Source: Verrucomicrobiota bacterium (GTDB lineage Bacteria > Verrucomicrobiota > Verrucomicrobiia > Methylacidiphilales > JBCCWR01). From it: a DNA stretch of 64,000 nt. Below the pieces are notes generated by a model that saw only the letters and a list, made by a program, of their open reading frames with translations, ran no database searches and was not told the DNA's origin. A program made the position numbers and the translations under genes. The DNA lies in the NCBI GenBank assembly GCA_039192515.1, contig JBCCXA010000018.1:1-64000 (forward strand). Reading direction: 5' to 3'. Shown here piece after piece: positions 55,526-64,000 of the stretch. The first letter of the stretch is position 1, and every line of letters begins with the position of its first letter.

Positions 55526-56044
55526 ATGTTTGGACTAGGAAAAAAAGAAGGATCCCAAGAATCAAAAGAACCAGAGAGCAAGAAAGAGCAGGCTTCTGCA
55601 AACTCAGAAAAAGTCATCAATGCTCAGCGCTTTGTGGAGTTCATCATGATGCAGGCACAAAACATTCTCTTCGTGCTAGGCCAAATGCCCACCCCAGATG
55701 GAAGAAGTGCCAAACCAAATTTGGAAACAGGCAAGGTCCTTTTCGACCAACTAGAACTTATCCGCATTAAAACGAAAGGCAATCTCAGCAAACAAGAGAG
55801 CCAAATTCTTGATGATGCCATAGAAAGTGTCAGTATGGCATTTACTCAAGCCAGTGGTGGAACACCACCGGGCATGATGCCTTCAAGAACTCCAGATATC
55901 CCCATGCCGGATTTTGATGAGGAGGAGCTTGTAGAAGAGTCACCACCCGCCTCAGAACCAATTCAAGAAGCACACCAAGAAGAACAAACTGAAAAAAATA
56001 TAGATGAAAATGAGAAACGTAAGTTCTTCAAATCTTACGGATAA
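55526..56044 (+). CDS. DUF1844 protein
   Basis: 172 residues. The central region (about 33-112) is a DUF1844 domain: FVEFIMMQAQNILFVLGQMPTPDGRS, TGKVLFDQLELIRIKTKGNLSKQE and ILDDAIESVSMAFTQA. The N-terminal 30 residues are Lys/Glu/Ser-rich and the C-terminal 50 are acidic and Pro-rich, both probably disordered. The function is unknown. It follows the M16 lipoprotein and is convergent with mutL. Confidence 0.85.
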   Translation: MFGLGKKEGSQESKEPESKKEQASANSEKVINAQRFVEFIMMQAQNILFVLGQMPTPDGRSAKPNLETGKVLFDQLELIRIKTKGNLSKQESQILDDAIESVSMAFTQASGGTPPGMMPSRTPDIPMPDFDEEELVEESPPASEPIQEAHQEEQTEKNIDENEKRKFFKSYG

Positions 56045-56059
56045 ACCCAATTATCTTGT

Positions 56060-57865
56060 TCAGCGTCCAAACTTTCGTTGAAGCTCATTACGTCCAATAT
56101 GAATCATGGTAGGCCTACCTTGAGGACAGGTATAGGGGAGTTCGCAAACATGAAGGTCTTTTAATAGTTTGTCAATTTCCTCCGCTTTAAGAGACACTTT
56201 GCCTCGAACTGCTCTTTGGCTGACAACTCTAGCAATCACTTCATCCTCTAACACACGAGATTTTGCTTTCGATCCACCAGTTTTGTCTAGTTCCTCTACA
56301 ATACCTCTTACAAACGACTCCGCATTCTGCACTTCAACTTCAGATGGCAGTGCATCGACCATAAAACTATCCCCACCTAGAGATGAAATACCAATCCCCA
56401 TACGATCTAGTGCATCTGCTTGCCGAATTAAAATTTCTGAATGGGACGCAAGAAAATCTAAAGTCAGAGGCAATAGCAATTTTTGACTCATGGCTGGCTC
56501 GCCATGAAATGCCTCCAACATTCGCTCAAAAAGGACCCTTTCATGTGCAGCCTGCTGGTCCACCAAGACAATGCCCGAATCTCCCTCGGCAATGATGTAG
56601 TGGCTCATCACTACGCCAAGCACATTTAAATCATGATTACGTTCTAGGACCGGTTTGATTGGCTTATCTATTTCAACATCTTGCTGATGATCAAAATTTT
56701 TTATAGAGTCCTCATTAGCAGCAGCTTTATTCTCGAGAGGTTCGGCACTGCTTGCTACAGGAAGGTCCCTCATAAATGAAGAACCTAGCATAGGTGGAGG
56801 CATCACAACCAAAGGCTTTTTATCTTCATTCTCTAATACAGGCTTATTAATTTCTACTGACAATGGGCTTGAAACCTCCTCACGCAAAGTATCCTGTACT
56901 GTTAAAGATACAAAGTGTTTGACTCGTAGTTCATCATGAAAACGCACCTCTCTTTTAGCAGGGTGAATATTGACATCTATAATTTCCTGAGGAACTTCAA
57001 GAAATAATGCGACTACAGGAAAGCGTCCCCTCACCAGAGCCCTTTGATAACCTTGGATGAGCGCAAAATTGATAGCGTTGTTATGAATAGGACGTTTGTT
57101 TACAAAAACAAAATGTTCATGCCTACTGCTTCGACTAACTCCGGGCTTACCAATGAGACCCTTTATGCTAAAGCCTTCCTCACTAGCTTTAATAGCTACC
57201 ATATTTCGCAGCCATTCCTCTCCAAACATTTGCTTGAGACGGTATTTCAAATCATCCGTTGCTAAATATCTTGCTACTTCTCGACCATTATGAATCAGCA
57301 AGAAGTCAACATCCTGTCTAACCATCGAAGCTAACTTGATGTAATGATCTATATGACTCCACTCTGTATGATCTGATCGAAGAAACTTTCTTCTTCCTGG
57401 AGTGTGGAAAAATAAACTGCGAATCTCAACTGTAGTACCCTTAGCACAACCGCACTCAATCACATCATGTAACTTACCTCCATTAACTTTTAGCTCGGTA
57501 CCATTCAACGCTTCTTTTACTCGAGTCAGCAACCGAAACCGCGCAACTGATGCAATACTTGGCAAAGCCTCGCCACGAAACCCATAGCTTCCTATGCGCA
57601 ACAAATCATCAGCACTTTTAAGCTTACTTGTTGCATGCCGTTCCAGGCATAGCAACGCATCATCTTTATCCATGCCATGTCCATCATCAGTAACACGAAT
57701 ATAGCTTTTACCTCCTTTCTCGATCTCAATCTCTATGCGCTTTGCCCCAGCATCCAGGGCATTTTCTACCAACTCTTTGACCACAGATGCTGGACGCTCA
57801 ATCACCTCACCTGCTGCTATTCGGTTAGCAACTGTCTCATCAAGTAGCTTAATCTTATTACCCAT
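56060..57865 (-). CDS. mutL: DNA mismatch repair protein MutL
   Basis: 601 residues. The N-terminal GHKL ATPase is complete: VVKELVENALDAGA, VTDDGHGM, GFRGEALPSI and GTTVEIRSLF. A Pro/acidic linker (about 335-400) leads to the C-terminal dimer domain. There the endonuclease motifs are altered: DQQAAHERVLFE replaces DQHA-x2-E-x4-E, and CPQGRPTM replaces CPHGRP. The A-C-[HK] motif reads VSQRAV. It couples MutS to strand removal; whether it still nicks DNA is unclear. No mutS or mutH in the window. The other side of its start leads to the parB operon. Confidence 0.95.
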   Translation of the reverse strand: MGNKIKLLDETVANRIAAGEVIERPASVVKELVENALDAGAKRIEIEIEKGGKSYIRVTDDGHGMDKDDALLCLERHATSKLKSADDLLRIGSYGFRGEALPSIASVARFRLLTRVKEALNGTELKVNGGKLHDVIECGCAKGTTVEIRSLFFHTPGRRKFLRSDHTEWSHIDHYIKLASMVRQDVDFLLIHNGREVARYLATDDLKYRLKQMFGEEWLRNMVAIKASEEGFSIKGLIGKPGVSRSSRHEHFVFVNKRPIHNNAINFALIQGYQRALVRGRFPVVALFLEVPQEIIDVNIHPAKREVRFHDELRVKHFVSLTVQDTLREEVSSPLSVEINKPVLENEDKKPLVVMPPPMLGSSFMRDLPVASSAEPLENKAAANEDSIKNFDHQQDVEIDKPIKPVLERNHDLNVLGVVMSHYIIAEGDSGIVLVDQQAAHERVLFERMLEAFHGEPAMSQKLLLPLTLDFLASHSEILIRQADALDRMGIGISSLGGDSFMVDALPSEVEVQNAESFVRGIVEELDKTGGSKAKSRVLEDEVIARVVSQRAVRGKVSLKAEEIDKLLKDLHVCELPYTCPQGRPTMIHIGRNELQRKFGR

Positions 57866-58048
57866 TTTTAGCAGAAAGAAGTCAAGTTAAGAGAGCTTCT
57901 CTTCTTGAAAATAGATAAGGCGTTTCGATGGACTCCTTTCTTGAGCAAGAAAGAGTTTGAATATATAAACAAAGCATTTGTAAGATCTGACAATTTCATC
58001 TATCTAAGAAATGATCCTTTATGAATTGGTAAAAGCTGGTCATTGGCT

Positions 58049-58294
58049 TTAATTTCCACTAAAATATAATTTTGTAGCAAACGATCCGGTATAGGTACTT
58101 TTTTTTCTGGAACTTTTACAAGGACTCTCCTCGTTTTGAAAAGCAACTGCTAAGTCCCTAAAATGCAATTCTTTCACTAAACACCACCGCTTAACTAGCT
58201 CTAGTGATCCTAAGCCCCTACGCCTACGAACTTGGATAGCCGCTGTAGTCATCGATTCCCCAAACAGATCCACTTTTTGTAAAAGCGTATGCAT
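58049..58294 (-). CDS. Small hypothetical protein after parB
   Basis: 81 codons, start ATG at 58294 preceded by a strong GGAGGG at 7 bases, which is the main support that it is real. The product has an N-terminal half with an Arg cluster (IQVRRRRGLGSLELVKRW) and a polar Lys/Ser-rich C-terminal half. I recognise no family. It lies 42 bases after the parB stop on the same strand, so it could be in the parB transcript. It could also be a decayed gene. Confidence 0.45.
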   Translation of the reverse strand: MHTLLQKVDLFGESMTTAAIQVRRRRGLGSLELVKRWCLVKELHFRDLAVAFQNEESPCKSSRKKSTYTGSFATKLYFSGN

Positions 58295-58336
58295 AAATAA
58301 TCCCTCCGCTTACTCCACGGCTTCCTGTTCAAAATT

Positions 58337-59239
58337 CTAGTCTGAATCTAGTCCAAGTTTTGCTAGTATGCGCTCAAGATCATCGGCTGAGTAATATTCT
58401 AGCTCTATTCTCCCTTTTTTGGCCGTGCCAATAATTCTCACCTTTGTTCCAGTAGCCCGTTGCACCTTGGCTTCCATTTCTCTCCATTCAGTTTGTAGGG
58501 CATTTTGTTTAGAAGAATTGGTCAACCCATTGGGTTTATTCCCCTTACTGGCTTCTGATACTGACTTCACAAGCCTTTCGGTTTCTCTTACCGAGAAGCT
58601 CTTGGCGAGCACCTCTCTCGCGAGGACAAGTTGACTATCTTTATCCGATATTCCAAGGAGAACTTTTGCGTGCCCTACACTTAAATTCCCGTAGGATACT
58701 AATGACTTTACTTCTTCGTTTAGTCCCCGAAGCCGTAAAGCATTAGCAACAGCGGCCCGGCTTTTCCCCACTTTGATAGCAACTTGTTCTTGGGTGAGTT
58801 TGAAATTTTCCATAAGACGCGCATAGCCATCTGCTTCCTCTATTGGATTTAGATCATCACGCTGTAAATTTTCGATTAGAGCTAATTCTAAAACCTCAAG
58901 ATCCGTAACTGTCCGAACAATGACCGGAGCCTTTTTGAGCTCTGCACGCTGAGCAGCACGCCACCTACGCTCACCGGCAATCAATTCAAATTTTTTGCCT
59001 GACTTACGCACAATTAGGGGCTGTATGATCCCTTTTTCTCGAATTGATTCCGTTAGCTCAGCTAATTTTTCTTCGCGAAATGTTTTCCTAGGTTGCAGTG
59101 AACTAGGCTGAATTTCTGTAATAGCCACTTCCTGAACAGATTCTCCATCCTCAGGACGAGGCTGTGGGGATGTAATCACTGACGGCTGCTGCGAGCCAAT
59201 TAGAGCACCTAAACCTTTACCAAGAGCCTTTCGAGCCAT
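58337..59239 (-). CDS. parB: Chromosome partitioning protein ParB (Spo0J family)
   Basis: 300 residues. It begins MARKALGKGLGALIG, the usual ParA-interacting N-terminus. The CTP-binding ParB/Srx domain has LIVRKSGKKFELIAGERRWRA (GERRWRA at 89-95) and ENLQRDDLNPIEEA. The HTH region is LTQEQVAIKVGKSRAAVANALRL, and the C-terminal dimer segment ends ELEYYSADDLERILAKLGLD. It loads on parS and forms the partition complex. parA is not in the window, and I saw no full parS palindrome nearby. Confidence 0.96.
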   Translation of the reverse strand: MARKALGKGLGALIGSQQPSVITSPQPRPEDGESVQEVAITEIQPSSLQPRKTFREEKLAELTESIREKGIIQPLIVRKSGKKFELIAGERRWRAAQRAELKKAPVIVRTVTDLEVLELALIENLQRDDLNPIEEADGYARLMENFKLTQEQVAIKVGKSRAAVANALRLRGLNEEVKSLVSYGNLSVGHAKVLLGISDKDSQLVLAREVLAKSFSVRETERLVKSVSEASKGNKPNGLTNSSKQNALQTEWREMEAKVQRATGTKVRIIGTAKKGRIELEYYSADDLERILAKLGLDSD

Positions 59240-59298
59240 TTAATAAGCGTACCGATCCCAATAAAGAACGTCAATCACTGCATCCAAAATCTAATGAA

Positions 59299-59544
59299 CT
59301 ATATTTGCTCATACACTCCTTGGTCTCGCTTTTCATAGATTCTAAATCCAGCTGACTTGGCTTCAGAGGGTGCAATGGGTTTCAACAGCTTTGGAGTATG
59401 AATAGAAGCAATGCATTTTCTGACAGCCTTTTTGCATAATGGGCAAGCTTCCAAACGAGGGCGGCTAATGGGACGCATAAGCTCAAATACGCCTCCACAT
59501 ATGTTGCAGTCGCCCTCCTTAATTTCATAGCAATAAATAGGCAT
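59299..59544 (-). CDS. FmdB-family zinc-ribbon protein
   Basis: 81 residues. The start MPIYCYEI and the two Cys pairs, CNIC (about 14-17) and CPLC (about 34-37), separated by a short loop, are the FmdB zinc-ribbon pattern (MPIYEY.C..C...F). A third Cys (VRKCIASI) follows. Role unknown; such proteins are regulatory or RNA/DNA-binding by annotation only. It sits 5 bases after the McsA-like gene, so the two are an operon, with parB downstream. Confidence 0.85.
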   Translation of the reverse strand: MPIYCYEIKEGDCNICGGVFELMRPISRPRLEACPLCKKAVRKCIASIHTPKLLKPIAPSEAKSAGFRIYEKRDQGVYEQI

Positions 59545-59549
59545 TTAAA

Positions 59550-60092
59550 CTAGCAATTATGAGAAAGTTTCGCCAACTGATCTCTGAGAAGCGCGGCATC
59601 TTCAAAACGCTCATCATCAATAGCTTCCTGGAGGTCTTGTTTGATCTTCTTGATTTTTAGATCCTCATAGCCACTCGGTATTTTCCCGTGATGCTTGTTC
59701 CCTTTCTGGCAATCATTAAAAACATCCTCTAGCATCTCATCAAAGACTTCATAACACCTAGAGCAGCCGAGTCTTCCGGTTTTTCGAAGATCCTCATTAG
59801 TAAAACCACATTCGGAACAAACATTGGCGTCTTTTTTCCCCTGCTTTGAAGGTAAGAGTAAGGACTTGGCGGAAATCTCTGCTGCTTCGTCTTCCATTAC
59901 TTTGCAAGGATCTGGTATCCCTTTCTCAGCTGCTACTTTGGAAACTGCTTCCCAAATGTCAAAGTCTATCAAATTGTCCTGATTGATTTCTGGTATACAC
60001 TTCTCGCACACATGTACCTCTACAGATTTGCCATTCACAAGCTTAGAAAGGTGGCATGTGGACTTACAACCAGGACAAAACGTACATTCCAT
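59550..60092 (-). CDS. McsA-like zinc-finger protein with UvrB/UvrC motif
   Basis: 180 residues. Three Cys-pair groups: CPGC and CEKC near the N-terminus, then CSEC and CSRC (about 92-117), matching the paired zinc fingers of McsA. The C-terminal UVR motif reads IKQDLQEAIDDERFEDAALLRDQL. McsA activates the protein arginine kinase McsB in Gram-positives; no mcsB is next to it here, and FmdB-like is downstream instead. It could be an McsA homologue acting with a distant kinase, or a different UVR zinc protein. Confidence 0.87.
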   Translation of the reverse strand: MECTFCPGCKSTCHLSKLVNGKSVEVHVCEKCIPEINQDNLIDFDIWEAVSKVAAEKGIPDPCKVMEDEAAEISAKSLLLPSKQGKKDANVCSECGFTNEDLRKTGRLGCSRCYEVFDEMLEDVFNDCQKGNKHHGKIPSGYEDLKIKKIKQDLQEAIDDERFEDAALLRDQLAKLSHNC

Positions 60093-60166
60093 ATCTATCT
60101 ATACCATTAGCACCGTATATAGGAAATGCAACTATCACTCTACCTATGCTATTCATTTAGGAATTC

Positions 60167-62506
60167 CTAAATTCTCTTTAACATAAGAACGGACTCTATT
60201 GACCGACTCATTGCCTGAATCGTAAAGGGCTTTTGTATAGCAGCATTAAAACCATAATGTTCATAGTCAGCCATAACAGGATTATCTGAGTACCCACTAA
60301 ATACTATTGCTAACGCATGTGGATCATATGTTCGTAAAAGTTCTATAGCTTTTTCACCACCCATGCCAGCACGAATTGTGAGATCCATAATCACTAAATC
60401 ATATGGATCCGAATTTTCGCTAGCCTCTTTGTACATTTGTAAGGCAATACCACCTTCCGGTGCAACACCGACGTCGTAACCCAATCGCTTTAACAGCCTA
60501 GTCATTACAGTGCGAACTGATTTTTCGTCATCCATCACAAGAATCTTTGCCGTTCCACGAACAGGTGCTACGTGTTCTGGATTATGCACAACACATACAT
60601 CCGCAAGCGCAGGAAGGTAAATAGTGAAAGTTGTTCCTACTTCTAACTCTGATTTGGCGCCGAGATAACCATCATGCTTTTGTACAATCGACAAAGTAGT
60701 TGCTAGGCCTAAGCCATGGCCACGAGATTTCGTTGTAAAGTAAGGATCATATATTCTATCAAGATCTCTTGGGTCAATACCTGAACCTTTATCTTCTACA
60801 GAAATAGAAACATAGTTACCTTCGAGACTTGGCAAGTGAGGATGATTAACTTGTGTTTCATTTTTCGCACGTATCTTTATCACGCCACCCTGTGACATAG
60901 ATTGAACCGCATTGATGACAAGATTTTGAATCACCTGCCCTATTTGAGCCTGGTCAATATTTGCAGCCATGAGATTGTCATCAAATTGAAAGTCTGCTGT
61001 GACATTAGCCCCATGCAACGCGAATATAGCTGACTCCTCTACAAGTGTCTTCAAGTCGGCCACACGTTTGATGGGCGCTCCACCTTTTGCAAATGTCAAA
61101 AGTTGCTGAGTCAAATCTCTAGCTTTAATTGAAGCCCTTTCACTTTCATCTAGGCAATCATAGATATCATCATCTGTCTCAACTAACGACTTAGCTAATG
61201 ATAAGTTTCCCAGTATAGGACTCAGAATATTATTGAAGTCATGAGCTATCCCTCCTGCTAATACACCCAGTGATTCCAAGCGGCTCAGCTTTTCGTGTTC
61301 TTCCGCCATCTGCCTACGCTCTGTAATATCAGTTATGGTTCCAACATACCCCGTTACATTACCTTCAGCATCTCGCTCTGTTGCTGCTTGGCCATACACC
61401 CAGGTAATATTACCATTACGATGAACAAAACGAAACTCATGCATAAAGCTCATTTGTGCTTCATTAGCCATTTTCCAAGAACAATCTAAATCATCAATAT
61501 CATCTGGATGAACGGCTAAGCGCCAATTGATCCCCTTGAGGCTTTCAATGCTGCAACCAGTCAATTCGCAACAACGCTGATTGACATAAAACCATTCGCC
61601 TTCACATGTCGCACGGAAAATACCAACTGGCGATGCTTCAGCCAACGCCATATAATTTCTTTCACTTTCCTCTAGCGCTTCAATAGCTTGCTTGCGCTTG
61701 GTAATGTCTCTCACGACTGAATATATCATTCCCGAGTCACGATATTGGCTTGCATTCCAAGCCAACCAACGGTAGCTACCGTCTTGGCATCTGAAGCGAT
61801 TTTCAAATCCTATGAGGTACTGCTCTGGGGCCCTTAAACTGGCAAAGGCTTTCTCAGTAGAAACAACGTCATCTGGGTGAATAAACTCAAGTAGTGGTGT
61901 TCGCATGAACTCTGCAACTTCAAAGCCCATGGCACCCTCCCAAGCTGGATTGATCACCCTAAAGCGTCCTTCAAAATCTGTGACACAAACCATATCCGCA
62001 GAAATTTGAAATAACAATCTGAACTGCTCGGCTTCAGCAAGAGCCTCACCCAAAGACTGCTCATTCTTTCTGCTTTCGGATATATCTTCTAGGTAACCAC
62101 AGGCTTGAAGTTGACCCTCTTTATCAATAACACTAAAGGAATCTCTAATCCACCTTATCGAACCATCAGGTTGACAAAATCTATACTCTAAAACGACTTC
62201 ATCTCCATCCACGAGACCATCAAACTCTTTTACCATTTCCTGACGATCTTCTTTGTGAATACGTTCCCACCAAAATTCAGTCCTGCTCAAAAAATCTTGA
62301 GACTGATATCCCAAGATATTAATCACACTTTGACTAAGAAACCGGAATGAACGCCCTTCTTTCATCAGGTCTCTCATATAGATACACGCCGGAACCGCAC
62401 TTAAAAAGTAACTGAGTTCCCTACGAATCTCATCTTTTTTATCCCAACGCACTTCTTCGTTTTGAGTCAAAACAGACTCTCTGATCATAACGCTACTTTC
62501 TTGCAT
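60167..62506 (-). CDS. PAS-rich hybrid sensor histidine kinase with receiver
   Basis: 779 residues, soluble. Three PAS domains with PAC tails: about 35-150 (ending CGYLEDIS), about 155-275 (SVVRDITKRK) and about 280-400 (GTITDITERR). HisKA is GVLAGGIAHDFNNILSPILG and HATPase_c has VIQNLVINAVQSM, DKGSGI and TTKSRGHGLGLAT. A C-terminal receiver (about 655-775) has ILVMDDEKSV and the phospho-acceptor in VIMDLTIRAGMGG. The AHDFNN box puts it in the NtrB-like HisKA group. The decayed gene at 6845-8217 has the same architecture. It has no adjacent partner gene. It starts next to a repeat-rich gene-free stretch. Confidence 0.95.
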   Translation of the reverse strand: MQESSVMIRESVLTQNEEVRWDKKDEIRRELSYFLSAVPACIYMRDLMKEGRSFRFLSQSVINILGYQSQDFLSRTEFWWERIHKEDRQEMVKEFDGLVDGDEVVLEYRFCQPDGSIRWIRDSFSVIDKEGQLQACGYLEDISESRKNEQSLGEALAEAEQFRLLFQISADMVCVTDFEGRFRVINPAWEGAMGFEVAEFMRTPLLEFIHPDDVVSTEKAFASLRAPEQYLIGFENRFRCQDGSYRWLAWNASQYRDSGMIYSVVRDITKRKQAIEALEESERNYMALAEASPVGIFRATCEGEWFYVNQRCCELTGCSIESLKGINWRLAVHPDDIDDLDCSWKMANEAQMSFMHEFRFVHRNGNITWVYGQAATERDAEGNVTGYVGTITDITERRQMAEEHEKLSRLESLGVLAGGIAHDFNNILSPILGNLSLAKSLVETDDDIYDCLDESERASIKARDLTQQLLTFAKGGAPIKRVADLKTLVEESAIFALHGANVTADFQFDDNLMAANIDQAQIGQVIQNLVINAVQSMSQGGVIKIRAKNETQVNHPHLPSLEGNYVSISVEDKGSGIDPRDLDRIYDPYFTTKSRGHGLGLATTLSIVQKHDGYLGAKSELEVGTTFTIYLPALADVCVVHNPEHVAPVRGTAKILVMDDEKSVRTVMTRLLKRLGYDVGVAPEGGIALQMYKEASENSDPYDLVIMDLTIRAGMGGEKAIELLRTYDPHALAIVFSGYSDNPVMADYEHYGFNAAIQKPFTIQAMSRSIESVLMLKRI

Positions 62507-62756
62507 ATTATCTCCGTGTAAGATAGTTCCCGAATAACAAACAACTATTCATATTCTCCATACTGAAAACACGAGCCATACTTCGACGACCGATATAAAA
62601 ATATCAGAATTGTTTTAGCATATGCCACAAGATATTGTTAACACTTTGGTAATAACTTGACAAATAAAAGTATAAAGATCAAAAAATCAACGACTTATGA
62701 AAATTCGTACTTTTTCACAATGAAATAAAGCTTTTTGTAAATTTATACTTTAACCC

Positions 62757-63060
62757 AGATGATCCAACAGAAGTTGAACCAGATGCATAAAAGTTTAAGC
62801 CGCAAGAAAAAGACAGCAGACAAAGATGCATGGAATCACATCGTCTGAGCAATGCTTTTAGTTGTAAGCGAAGGCGAAACTATCCAACGCTTGAAGCCCA
62901 GTCCCGATAGACTAGCGACAGGGGTCTCAATAACTGATACCTCCAGCGGGCCGCTATATGTCTTGAGTCCAAGATCTTGCACAAATTTTTAAGTCTCTAT
63001 GGCATCATTCGGGCTTCACTTTGTATAGCCCCCCTCTACTACACAACCCGAAAACCCATC
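62757..63060 (+). repeat. Degenerate dispersed repeat, copy 5
   Basis: It starts GATGATCCAACAGAAGTTGA then ACCAGATGCATAAAAG, the same left end as copy 1 at 12031. A second matching block (CTATATGTC then CCAAGATCTT and CTCTATGGCAT) lies near 62955-63010 and matches 12358-12410 of copy 1, so the interior has lost about 130 bases. The block after GATGC is open for about 28 codons in one frame (QKLNQMHKSLSRKKKTADKD) and then stops. Confidence 0.65.
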
Positions 63061-63264
63061 AAATCATTTGCCTGTATTGATTGAGAAGTAATTTGATTAG
63101 CAAATTTTGATCATCATGATCAATCAAGCCTTCATTATGTAACAGAGTCGAGCCATAACTATTATATTTATCTTTGTCATTAATGCAGCATCTCAACGAC
63201 GGGCCTGACATAGCATTAGCCCTGAGTTAAGCCCTTAGTATTAACCACCCTCAGTAAATAAATG

Positions 63265-63520
63265 ATTCTTCTTACACTGTTGCATTTTCTAATGAATAGA
63301 CAGCAGCACCTAATCCAGCCTGTCCATTTTCTGTCTTGACTAGTGAAAGCATCTAAAGATATGTCTAGTGCCTTGGTACTTGGATCCATGTCAATATCAA
63401 GCGACCAATCCGTTGAAAAGATTAATGAGTGCTTCAATCTACTGGATACTCCGGTAGAACCGGGGTATGACAAAAAATGGATCTTTAAAATGAATTCAAA
63501 AATGTTCTCCTTCTTTTTTT
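63265..63520 (-). repeat. Degenerate dispersed repeat, inverted copy 6
   Basis: The reverse complement aligns well with 12085-12320 of copy 1. Shared blocks include ATTCATTTTAAA.ATCCATTT, TACCCC.GTTC, GTATCC, GGATCCAAG and CTATTCA..AGAAAATGCAA. It faces copy 5 in opposite orientation about 200 bases away. Confidence 0.7.
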
Positions 63521-64000
63521 GCACCTTATTGACTGCTTTGGGCTTTCACTGTAATTTTGTCACAGTTCAAAGGAAATAGGCTTCTTATCTTATTTCTAGA
63601 ACATGCATAGTTAAAAGATGAGATCTACAATCATCTAAATCATCCCGCAAGGGATCTATTCATAGCTGAACCACAAACATCTATTGCAACTGTCCAGCGC
63701 GGTTCTGCTGCACTAACCTTTAAGTCTCTCTGGCAGGATTTAACATGGAACGACTCCGTATTCCGCAAAGAACAATTTAGGTGTGTGATTATCATACATA
63801 GCGACAGATATTAAAGGAAAATTGCTAGCCTAGATAAACAAACAGTAGATAATCTACTAGACACACATAGAACTTTATATTATCTTGTACGCTTTAGAAT
63901 TTTTAAAAATATAATATATAACTATAAATATCGTAAATTGATAAAATTCCATGTCATGGTACACACTCGTTATCAAGAAATCATAAACCCTTAGCTTTTA

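Larger units (their letters stand above)
62507..64000. other. Gene-free stretch with repeats and degenerate sequence
   Basis: About 1.5 kb. It contains the repeat copies at 62757-63060 and 63265-63520. Near 63619-63832 a plus-strand frame without an ATG reads NHPARDLFIAEPQTSIATV and continues to FRKEQFR before a stop; it looks like part of a decayed gene I do not recognise. The last 200 bases are very AT-rich. No RNA gene or convincing CDS is seen. Confidence 0.55.

Noticed and set aside
58300..60160. parS site or replication origin near parB
   Set aside because: No 16-base TGTTTCACGTGAAACA-like palindrome and no DnaA-box cluster was seen here.
63216..63579. Overlapping open frames on both strands
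   Set aside because: Both cover inverted repeat copy 6, have no ribosome site, and the matching frames are broken in other copies.
1..64000. tRNA, rRNA, riboswitch or CRISPR array
   Set aside because: I looked through the intergenic stretches for a T-loop GTTCGAATC-type signature and for regularly spaced short repeats and found none; a tRNA or Rfam covariance search would be decisive.

Overview
This 64 kb window looks like chromosome of a Verrucomicrobiota bacterium, plausibly of the Opitutae/Puniceicoccales type. This is an inference from gene content: a Minf_1886-family protein, DUF4230 and DUF1844 proteins, many TPR proteins, secreted proteins typical of the group, an outer membrane, and moderate-to-low G+C. 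Most of it is ordinary housekeeping sequence in short operons, interrupted by decayed genes and a degenerate dispersed repeat.

Region 1 (1-8.2 kb) is a signalling island. A minus-strand cluster reads, in transcription order: a receiver protein whose C-terminal helical domain resembles the KaiA C-terminal domain, KaiB, a two-domain KaiC with both phosphosites conserved, a divergent KaiB-like protein, a PAS histidine kinase and an Rcp1-type receiver. It looks like a complete Kai timing module with its own input and output. Next to it is a decayed PAS-histidine kinase-receiver gene (about 6845-8217).

Region 2 (8.3-20.4 kb) holds TPR proteins, a phosphoribosyltransferase, a DnaQ-like exonuclease, holA, a HIT protein, hisG, a 34-codon bS22/AURKAIP1-like gene, an ArfB-like rescue factor, and a barrel/FecR pair.

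Region 3 (20.5-32.8 kb) combines light and c-di-GMP signalling with exopolysaccharide export. REC-PAS-GGDEF-EAL, BLUF and REC-Ser/Thr kinase genes lie on the minus strand, divergent from a Pel-like set: PelA without its N-terminal hydrolase domain, PelB split into TPR and barrel genes, and PelC. No pelDEFG genes are in the window.

Region 4 (33-43.8 kb) has pabC-pabB-M16 peptidase (overlapping), dgt, a membrane protein, a glutathionyl-hydroquinone reductase, an Opp/Dpp-type uptake operon without ATPases, and an EF-hand protein. Region 5 (43.8-48.8 kb) is accessory: an IS3 remnant, a large pectate-lyase-like secreted protein and a fragment of a transposition-type AAA ATPase.

Region 6 (48.8-62.5 kb) is core again: a barrel protein, leuS, a 45-codon membrane protein, a Minf_1886 protein, a two-domain M16 lipoprotein, DUF1844, mutL, parB, FmdB-like and McsA-like zinc proteins, and a PAS hybrid histidine kinase. 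The last 1.5 kb holds only repeat copies and degenerate sequence.

The most notable idea, an inference, is that a KaiA-like/KaiB/KaiC clock, blue-light sensing and c-di-GMP turnover lie within 25 kb of a Pel-type matrix export locus, so matrix production might be under light or time control. I saw no tRNA, rRNA or CRISPR array.
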